From Jacaranda mimosifolia (Eukaryota; Streptophyta; Magnoliopsida; Lamiales; Bignoniaceae), in assembly GCA_018894105.1 (NCBI GenBank), contig CM032120.1:28418710-28482709 (forward strand): 64,000 bases of DNA, read 5' to 3'. A program made the translations under genes and the position numbers. Positions 56,100 through 64,000 of this stretch are shown one piece after another; the stretch's first letter is position 1; each line of letters starts with the position of its first letter. Under the pieces are notes generated by a model. It was not told the DNA's origin. It worked only from the letters and a program-made list of their open reading frames with translations, and made no database searches.

Positions 56100-58244
56100 T
56101 TAGTGGAGAGCAATCCGAATAAAGAGGTGATGAATGAAATACCTTATGTATATAGTCTTGAGACTAATCCTAAACCATTCAATGAAGCTATAGCTTCTAG
56201 AGATGCTGCTTTCTGGAAAGAAGCTCTGAATGATGAGATGGACTCAATCTGAGGGAATAATAATGGGGTATTGAAAGATTTGCCAAGTGGTTCTAAGCCC
56301 ATAGGTTGCAAATGGGTGTTTAGAAGAAAATATAATACCGATGGCACTATTCTGCTTTTAAAGCGAGATTAGTAGCCAAGGGATTCAAACAAGTAGAGGG
56401 AATTGACTACTTTGACACTTATGCGCCGGTAGCACAAGTTGCTTCCATTAGAATTCTTTTTGTCTTGTCCTTTCTTTATGATCTATTTGTTCATCAAATG
56501 GACGTGAATACAGCATTTTTAAACGGTAATTTGAATGAGGAAGTATACATAGAACAACCCAAAGGATTCGTTGTTTCGGGCAATGAGGCAGAAGTGTACA
56601 AATTAGTTAAATCTCTTTATGGTCTAAAACAAGCTCCAAAACAATGGCATGAGAGATTTGATACTACTATTTAAAATTTTGGATTTAAATATAACAGTGT
56701 AGATAAGTGCTTATACTCTAAAACTACTTTAGACTATATGGTGGTAGTTTATTTGTATGTGGATGATATATTGATCATTAGTACAAAAATGATTGGAGTA
56801 AATGAGACTAAAGAGTATATATCCTCTGTCATTAAGATGAAGGCCTTGGGCAGAGTGGATACTATTTTAGGCATCAAAGTTAAAAGGCACAATGGGGATT
56901 TTGTGCCAAATCAGTGACATTGCATTAAAAAGATATTAACTAAGTTTAGTCACCGTGAGATTAAGGAGATGAATACTCTTTTTGACAATGGAGTTAAACT
57001 GAAAGGAAATTCTGGTAGAGCTATTGCATAGCTAGAGATGCAAGCGCCATTGGCAATCTTATGTATGCTATGCACAGCATTAGACCAGATATTTCATTTG
57101 CAGTTTCTAAACTTAGTAGATACACAAGTTGTCCTAAAGTTGATCGTTGGAAAGCTATTAGTAGGGTACTTGGTTACCTTAAGAGAACTAGTAGTTTCGG
57201 TATGTTCTATGATAAATTTCCAAGTGTCTTAGAAGGATACTCAGATGCAAGTTAAATTGCTAGTGTGGGAGATAATAAATCCACAAGTGGACAAATTGTC
57301 ACCTTTGCCGTAGAGCTATTTCTTGGGCAAGCAAGAAACAAATGTGTATTTCTCATTCTACTATGGAGTCTGAGTTTATAGCTTTGGCTCAAGCAGGACA
57401 GGAGGCTGAGTGGTTAAGAAATATGTTATTAGACATAAATCTTTGGCCAAGTCCAATGCCACCAATTTCACTATATTGTGATAGTGAAGCTACTCTTATA
57501 GAAGCTTATAGTGGTACCTATAGTGGTAAGTCTAGACACATTGGTCTAAGATATGAGTTTGTGAGATAATTAATACTTGGTGGTATTATTACAATTATCT
57601 ATGTAAAGTCAAGTAAAAACTTGGCAGATCCACTTAATAAGCCTATGACGAGACACTTAATAAGTTCGATTACACGAGATATAGGACTTACACCACTCTG
57701 ATCCAAAAGTGGTGGGAACCCAACTTATATCTAGGTTATCCCTAGTTTATGGGTTCAAAGGGAAAAACATGTCATAGTTGATGGCTATGTTACTATCTTT
57801 TGGTCTCATATGTAGTTTAATAGTAATGTATGTTACATGACTGAGGTTGAGCTATACTCTTAACAAAATGCTGCACTTTAGCAATAGAAGTGCATGAGAA
57901 ATGTTTTGCCTATATGAACTAAAGGTGGAGTCGCTCCTTATAGAGAATTGTCGTTTACTCTCTTAGAGGTTCATGAAACAGGATGTTGTGCATGGCCATA
58001 AAGGTGCAAAGCAATGAGATTGTTTGTAGCGAAGGAAGGAACATGTGTGTGTGGTGACTCTGGTCATGTTACAAAATGAGCAGAGGTTCAATTTGTGGAC
58101 ACCATCAACTTCGACATGACTTTGAGTTATTTGCACTAAAGGAAGGTTCAATGTTAGTTATACCTTGCTTTATGCACATAGTCCTTAGAGATGATTGACA
58201 GAGATTTGTTTGCTCAAAAGTAGTTTTCCAAACAAGTGGGGGAT

Positions 58245-58825
58245 TGTTGATATGCACCTTATATAATTCAAGTAGGAATTATTTCAAGTGTTTAGATTAT
58301 ATCCAAAATGGATGCATAATTGTTTACAAAACTAATTTTGTATGCATAAGTGTTTGGCTGTTACAAGACATTTTTTATAGTTATAAAACATTTCTGATGG
58401 TTACAAGACATTTTTGTAACCAATGAGCAGTTACAAAAAGTTTCTGTAACCGACGGTAATCGACGAGCGATTACTAAACGTTTCTGTTACAAGACATTTT
58501 TGTAACCGACAGTAACCATCGGGCAATTACTAAACATTTCTGTAATTGACAGGTAGTTATGAAGCATTTCTGTAACCACTGAATAGCCTCACTTATAAAT
58601 AGTCCCCTCCTCCTTCAGTTGATATCATCCTTCCAAAGAAAATGTTTCTATACTTTCAAGTGAATTATTATCATTTAAAACTTTTTTTTTAGGCTTGACA
58701 TACATCCTGGAAGTGTATTGCCTACAACCCTTAGCAAACTCGAGGTAATAGAAACTTTAAGAAGAGGGAACACCTGTGTCACTCCTTGCTCTTTTTTCTA
58801 TTTCCATTAAACACTTTTCTTAACT
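58245..58825 (+). repeat. Copia 3' LTR with expanded internal modules
   Basis: It is 81 bp longer than the 5' LTR because GTAACCGACGG and GTTAC...CATTTTTGTAAC modules repeat more often (58,360-58,580). Confidence 0.9.
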
Positions 58826-58830
58826 CGTGC

Positions 58831-59700
58831 TTGTCAAAACATTTTACCAACTAACTTGGTGTTGTACAAGAGGATAATCCATGCTTATCCATTCTGCAAA
58901 ATTTGTGGAAACATTGAGGAAAACGTTGCTTAGTGTTTATTTCATTATCACTTTGCACACCAAGTTTGGGCACTCTCAAATTTATCATCATCTTCTTTGA
59001 TGTTTTCTATGGTCTCAGTTATGAACTAGTTTAGTATTGTCTTCAAAAATTTGGATACTTCTGATTTTGAGTTCTTTCTAGTTTGTTGTTGGTACTTTCG
59101 GAATAAAAGAAATGCTCTTAAGTTTGAGAGTATTAACTGGTTACCTCTTTATGTTGTTCATTCTGCTTTTGACGATATTCACTGGTTTAGGAAAGCAATA
59201 GTTTCTCCAGATGGTAGCAGATTCTTGTCCAATTCAGCTGATATCTGGTCGGCTCCTACAATGGGTTACACCAAAATAAATTTTGATGCTGCAATCTTTG
59301 AGGATGTGTGGGCTGTTGGAATTGGTGTTGTTGCACAGGATTGTCTGGGAAAATGTATCTCTTGGGGCTCAAAGATCATCAATCAACTGGTTGTGCCGAA
59401 GACAGCTGAAGCTTATTCAGTGAAAATAGCTTGTGAGATAGTTCAAGAATTTTCGTTGGAATAATGTCATTATTGAGGGTGATTGTCAAGTGGTTCTACA
59501 AACACTTGAGAATGACGACTTGAGTTTCTCTTCAATAGGTCCAATCATTTCAGATGTCAGGAAGTGTTTCTAAAACGATTGCAACCTCTCATTCCAACAT
59601 GTTCGTTGATTTGCCGACGAACAAGTGCCTATCATTTAGCAAGACAAATTTATTTTTGTATTGCTCTATGTATTAACTTACACATTGTCTCTAGATTCCT
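58831..59700 (+). pseudogene. LINE ORF2 3' part with RNase H
   Basis: It continues the zf-RVT region across the Copia insertion (CQNILPTN, then CKICGNIEENV). It then encodes an RVT_3-type RNase H at 59,250-59,560: KINFDAAIF, AEAYSVKIACEI and, after a one-base frame change at about 59,460, EGDCQVVLQTLEND. The three acidic catalytic positions (Asp, Glu, Asp) are present but split over two frames. Confidence 0.82.
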
Positions 59701-59752
59701 AAGTTTATGAAATTTATTTTTATTTTGCATAAAAGAAATTCTCATTGATACT

Positions 59753-60130
59753 CTTGATTATTAATTTTCCATTTATTTTATTGCTTTTCATATCAACTTT
59801 TTTTTTTCTTTCTTTTTCTTCTCCATCTTGATTTTACCTTAAAAATTATGATTTAATTAGAAAAAAATCCCTCAACCTACTTTTAATTTAGTGTTCAGTC
59901 CCCATTTAAATATTTACACACTAAACTCCCCACTTTTTCACAAAAATTAGGAATCACTCCCCATATCTTTTAGAAAGACTTGTATACCTTTGCAGCTGGA
60001 AAAAACAACAAAAATACCTAGGAAATGCGTTATCTCTTAAGAAGAACGCTTTCTTTTTTTATATTTTTGCCTGAAATCGACTTCTCTAAGCGCCAAAACA
60101 AAAGGGCGCGAAACCGTTCCTCTGCCACTA
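59753..60130. other. Intergenic sequence before the 60.1-kb gene
   Basis: AT-rich. No element or coding frame recognised. It may include the promoter of the next gene. Confidence 0.5.
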
Positions 60131-60272
60131 ACGCGAGAAACAGAAGAAGAAGAAGAAGTTAAAAAAAAACAACAACAACAACAACAAAATTTCTGCCATT
60201 TTTCTACGACAATGGAAGGAAAACTGCGGCAAGAAGAAGCAAAGTACAAAAAGAAGTGACGAAAAGGAACAA
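60131..60272 (+). other. Possible first exon (5' UTR) of the mobile-domain-like gene
   Basis: A purine-rich leader with (AAC)n at 60,168-60,186, a short upstream frame (ATG 60,211, 15 codons) and a donor-like AAAG|GTATGT near 60,272. This placement is inferred from the acceptor at 62,157 and the array between them. Confidence 0.4.
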
Positions 60273-60539
60273 AGGTATGTTTTCTGCATTTGAAACTTTA
60301 AATGTCCGTGATTTTTCAGTGTTACACTAATTTGTTGTCTATTTTCTCATGTTTAGGGTTTTTATTCATTTTTTAGTCGTTAAACACTTGAACCCATTTG
60401 ATATATATATGATTTCTATTGTGAGATGGGAAGTTCTGATTTGTACTTGAAGGTCATGAAAGTTGCACTTCACCTTTTAGGGCTTTATACTTATTTTTAA
60501 CTGAAATTATATGGTGAAATTATATTATAAAACTATCTG

Positions 60540-62110
60540 AATGTGGTAGTATGTTATCTGTAGTACAGAACATCGAGGCATGCAGTACACATTAGCAAAA
60601 GTGTAGAATATAATCTGGGTAACATAGAAACAAATATAATATAAAACATTCAAACTGGCAGTACACTTTAGGCATAAGTGTAGTATAAAACATCCAAACT
60701 TGCAGTACACATTAGGGAAAATGTAGTATATAATTTGTATAACTGCAGTACATTTTAGGGGCATCTGGAGTACACTTTAGGCAAAAGTGTAGTATAAAAT
60801 CTCTGTAGGTGCAGTACATTTTAGAAGCAAATGTAGTATAAAACATTCAAACTGCTAGTACACTTTAGGCATATGTGTAGTATAAAGCATTCAAACTTGC
60901 AGTATACATTAGGGAAAAGATAGTATATAATCTACATAGCTACAGAACATTTTAGGGCATTTGGAGTACACTTTAGGCAAAAGTGTAGCATAAAATCTCT
61001 GTAGGTGCAGTACATTTCAGAAACAAATGTAGTATAAAACATTCAAACTGACAATACACTTTAGGCGTAGTGTAGTATATAATCTGTGTTGTTGCAGTAC
61101 ATTTTAGAAACAAATGTATGTAGTATAAAGCATTCAAGCTTGCAGTATACATTAGGCAAAAGGTAGTATATAATCTGAATAGCTGCAGTACATTTTAGAA
61201 GTATCTGGAGTACACTTTAGGCAAAAGTGTAGTATAAAATCTCTATAGGTGCAGTACATTTTAGAAGCAAATGTAGTATAAAACATTCAAACTAGTAGTA
61301 CACTTTAGGCATATGTGTAGTATAAAGCATTCAAACTTGCAGTACACATTAGAAAAAATGTAGTATATAATCTGCATAGCTGCAGTACATTTTAGGGCAT
61401 TTGGAGTACACTTTAGGCAAAAGTGCAGCATAAAATCTCTGTAGGTGTAGTACATTTCAGGAACAAATGTAGTATGAAACATTCAAACTGACAGTACACT
61501 TTAGTCATAAGTGTAGTATATAATCTGTGTTGCTGCAGTGCATTTTAGAAACAAATGTATGTAGTATTTAGCATTCAAGCTTGCAGTATACATTAGGCAA
61601 AAGGTAGTATATAATCTAAATAGCTATAGTACATTTTAGAAGTATCTGGAGTACACTTTAGGCAAAAGTGTAGTATAAAATCTCTGTAGGTACAGTACAT
61701 TTTAGAAACAAATGTAGTATAAAACATTCAAACTGGCAGTACACTTTAGACATAAGTGTATGCAGTACATTTTAGAAGCATCTTAGTACATAAATATTCA
61801 AGCCTGCATTATACATTAACTGAAAATGTAGTATATAATCTTTGTATCTGCAGTACATTTTAGAAGCATCTTAGTACATAAATATTCATGCCTGCATTAT
61901 ACATTAACTGAAAATGTAGTATATAATCTTTGTATCTGCAGTACATTTTAGAAGCAACTGAAGTATAAAACCTTTAAGCATGCAGTATACATTAAATGGA
62001 ACTCTAGTATATAATATGTGTATCTGCATTACATTTTAGAAGCAACTGTAATATAAAAAATTCAAGCATGAAGTATAGAATAACTGAAAGTGTAGTACAT
62101 TCTATCTAAA
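60540..62110. repeat. Minisatellite with a 440-bp higher-order period
   Basis: About 35 imperfect units of roughly 44 bp share AGTACA[C/T]TTTAG and GTAGTATA[A/T]AA cores. The marker TGGAGTACACTTTAGGC lies at 60,766, 60,962, 61,206, 61,402 and 61,646, giving spacings of 196, 244, 196 and 244. A block of 440 bp is therefore repeated more than twice. The right part (61,750-62,100) has a different unit type, ATCTTAGTACATAAATATTCA. Confidence 0.93.
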
Positions 62111-62157
62111 AGGGTTAGTTTATTATCTGTTTATATACTATTTTTTTCTCATTGCAG

Positions 62158-63773
62158 CAAAGCCAAGACATTGTGAGGTCTGTTCTTGTTGCTCCCCCCA
62201 ATATTTTCAGAGTAAGTTGGAGCATGTGAAGTCCAAGATGGGGTCCAAACATTTTGATGCATTGAAGAAGACCCCTTTCTATATATACATGGATATGCCT
62301 AAGTTAGGTTCAAGCTTCATTTGGCTTGAAGCTATACTTAGGAGGTTTGACCCAAAAAAGCTCTCATTTCATTTTGCGGAGGGGGTTGAGATTCTTTTTT
62401 CTGCAGCTGAATTTTCAATGGTTTTAGGGTTGCCACACGTGGGGCAATCTGTTGATATAACATTGAAGTTGAAGTCTTCAACCTTTGACCGCCTTTTTTC
62501 TGGAAAGCTGCAGAATATAACTAGATCTGAAATAGCAAAAAAACTTGAGGAGTATGTATATAAGGATAGTATGGAGGACTTGAATAATTTTTGTAGGTTG
62601 TACATAGTTTTTGTTTTTAATTGTATTCTGTTTCCAATATCTAATTATTGGACTCCACGATTTCTCCTACCATACTTGGACAATTTGTCTAGAGTTGGTC
62701 TGTATGCATGGGGCATAGCTGCATACAGTTTTCTTGTGCAAGATATGAAGAACCATTTAGGAGTAGGTGGAGAAAGAAAAAAGAAGTACATTGGTGGGTG
62801 TACAGTCGGCTTGATGGTAAGTGTTTGCTTCATTTTTCTAATGACATTGATTATATTTATATTCAAGTGAGTATAATTTTTTGATTTATGAATGACAAGC
62901 ATGGGTTTATGAACGCATCCCATTACTGGCTTCACCAGTGAGTTTGTTTGAGTTTCCACGCTTTTACCGGTGGAAGGATAGCAAACTCCCACAAAATGTG
63001 GAGCAGGCAGAGAATAAATTGAAGCAAGTTATAGCAGATATGGTAATGATTGTAATAATTCATTATTTATTTTTTGTATAATAATTTGAATTTGATAATT
63101 ATTTCCATTATAATAGGTCATAGCCCTCAACCCTGCTCCAGAGGAGTTAGAATTGGCAGATTTGATCTAGAAATCAGAGGCTGCCAGTACTGCCATCAGT
63201 GAAGTCCATGTCTGTGATCATACAATATATGAAGCAATTATTGCAGCGAAAGGTGAAGAAATTAAATCATTGAAAGAAAAAATTGCTTCATACGAATACA
63301 TGGCAATGAAGGAGTAGGGTGAGGAGGAGCATCTAACTGATGAAGAGACTGATGGGGTGGAGCTTGAGGAGGAAGCTGGTGAGTATGTGCATAAGGGGGA
63401 ACTTTATTTGGTACATGATGCACAGAAAGAAGGGGATGATTCTGAAGACATGTTGGATGAAGAAAGTCGAACCAAACAATGTCATGATCATTTAGATTCC
63501 CCCTTACCTTTGAAGACAGAACATTATATACCAATTCAAGCGGCTGAGTTCGAGGAATCTGAGATTGAAGTGGCAAATGTCATGTCCTCGATTGTGACAA
63601 ATGTGCACAATCGAGGAGACAGGAAGCCAAAATAGAAATCTCCAGATTTTGTCAGCCCCCCGAGCACCACACCAGCCAAAAGAGGAAGACAAGTGACAAA
63701 GACCTATCGTACTCATCCTTGTGCACGAAAAAACAAAGAACAAGAAAAGAAGAAGGTGTTGTACACTACTTAA
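62158..63773 (+). pseudogene. Plant-mobile-domain / DUF1985-like gene, decayed
   Basis: Exon 62,158-62,816 is open from the acceptor TTGCAG to the donor ATG|GTAAGT. It encodes HCEVCSCC, then a globular region with FIWLEAILRRFDPKKLSFHF and EFSMVLGLPHVGQSVD, resembling DUF1985/plant mobile domains often fused to Ulp1 proteases. A second exon (about 62,900-63,042; WVYERIP, FPRFYRWKDS) is one base out of phase with its only AG acceptor. A third exon (63,117-63,773) is acidic and coiled-coil-like. It has three in-frame TAG codons (63,168, 63,315, 63,633) and ends in a basic, possibly nuclear-targeting tail (AKRGRQ, ARKNKEQEKKK). No Ulp1 protease domain is seen. Such genes are often carried by transposons. 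Family assignment is tentative. Confidence 0.55.
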
Positions 63774-63824
63774 TGTTTTATTTTTTTGCTACTTGCATTT
63801 CATTTGTAAACTGTCTGTTTGTAA

Positions 63825-64000
63825 TAAATGTTATGATATCTTATACTTGATTGGTTGATATTTGCACTTAATGGATGATGTCTTATACTTCATGTTGGTG
63901 ATACTTGCACTTATGTGCTAATCTTTTCTACTTACATAGTTGATACTTTATACCTATTGTGCTTGAGTTTTGTACTCTATGTTGGTGATATATGTACTTC
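63825..64000. repeat. Minisatellite at the right edge
   Basis: Degenerate units of roughly 35-45 bp with GTTGGTGATA[C/T]TTGCACTT and TTATACTT motifs (63,850, 63,894, 63,983). It continues beyond the window. Confidence 0.7.

Larger units (their letters stand above)
53179..57701 (+). pseudogene. Copia gag-pol polyprotein
   Basis: Gag starts at 53,179 with MNQDFVKLDYFDGNNFSHW. A zinc knuckle near 53,948-53,990 reads CHVYGETGHYAREC, where the second Cys is Tyr. The protease site is WWLDSGATVHVC (54,117-54,155). Pre-integrase and integrase zinc residues lie near 54,620-54,770 (LWHSRLGHISAKNL). Integrase core remains lie at 54,840-55,080. A MITE interrupts at 55,647-56,099. Reverse transcriptase lies at 56,230-56,790 ([31 protein letters not shown]). 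RNase H lies at 57,320-57,570 (ISHSTMESEFIALAQAGQEA, LYCDSEATLI). The end is near TGA 57,699-57,701. Numerous stops are present, so it is not autonomous. Confidence 0.9.
52634..58825 (+). mobile_element. Ty1/Copia retrotransposon inserted in the LINE
   Basis: It is flanked by CGTGC (52,629-52,633 and 58,826-58,830). Removing it with one target copy rejoins LINE codons across the site. The LTRs read TGTTGATATG...TTCTTAACA: 52,634-53,133 (500 bp; its first G is A) and 58,245-58,825 (581 bp; its last A is T). A polypurine AAGTGGGGGAT lies at 58,234-58,244. No clear tRNA-Met primer site follows the 5' LTR. A MITE is nested inside at 55,647. Confidence 0.92.
46611..59736 (+). mobile_element. LINE retrotransposon with nested insertions
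   Basis: It is flanked by a 16-bp duplication with one mismatch, AATT[A/C]TCATTGATACT (46,595-46,610 and 59,737-59,752). The order is ORF1 (46,720-49,436), then ORF2 with endonuclease, reverse transcriptase and RNase H. Two elements interrupt it: a solo LTR at 47,161-48,377 and a Copia element at 52,634-58,825. Without them it is about 5.7 kb. The 3' end lacks a long A tail. Confidence 0.85.

Noticed and set aside
60525..61482. Minus-strand open frames across the minisatellite with repeated Tyr/Cys-rich peptides (YCKFGCFILH type)
   Set aside because: They follow the repeat unit itself, change frame between units and have no conserved domain. They are by-products of the array.

Overview
This window is plant nuclear DNA, almost certainly from a eudicot. 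It is AT-rich, has GT-AG introns in host genes, tRNA-derived SINE, CACTA, Copia, Tat-type Gypsy and RNase H-bearing LINE elements, and plant-type 12-oxophytodienoate reductase (OPR) genes. I cannot name the species. Only two genes look intact, a pair of OPR1/2-type OYE-family reductases. Nearly everything else is transposable element or decaying sequence.

Layout. 1-1,242: an open-frame tail, an LTR-like element and a frameshifted histone H2B 3' fragment. 1,243-3,817: AT-rich intergenic DNA with a (CA)n tract. 3,818-15,489: duplication copy 1, with a five-exon OPR gene (11,257-15,299). 15,490-21,651: a decayed CACTA transposon on the minus strand, with one recognisable terminus. 21,652-31,550: duplication copy 2, with the second OPR gene (27,811-31,343). 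32,132-44,072: a Ty3/Gypsy element of Tat type on the minus strand, with both LTRs and a GCTAT target duplication. It carries an antisense extra gene and an ~83-bp tandem array between pol and the 3' LTR. 44,590-45,150: a LINE fragment. 46,611-59,736: a LINE on the plus strand, broken by a solo LTR and by a Copia element that itself contains a Tourist-like MITE. 60,130-63,773: a decayed plant-mobile-domain-like gene whose apparent first intron holds a tandem array with an exact 440-bp higher-order period. A second minisatellite starts at the right edge.

The two OPR copies are the functional core. Splice sites and phases agree in both, and both carry the Tyr of the OPR1-type AQGYP motif rather than the Phe of OPR3. 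They differ in informative ways. Copy 2 has an open N-terminal extension that looks like a plastid transit peptide, while in copy 1 that extension is closed by a stop. Copy 1 has Val in place of the Trp equivalent to OYE1 Trp116, Val in the [10 protein letters not shown] signature, and Ala in NPDLP. Since duplicating, each copy has gained its own insertions. Copy 1 has an internally deleted Copia, a Mutator-type element in intron 3 and two MITE-like elements. Copy 2 has a SINE, a Mutator-type element, a short MITE and an unclassified 290-bp insert. These give a relative timeline for the duplication.

All calls come from reading the sequence. No alignment or database search was run.
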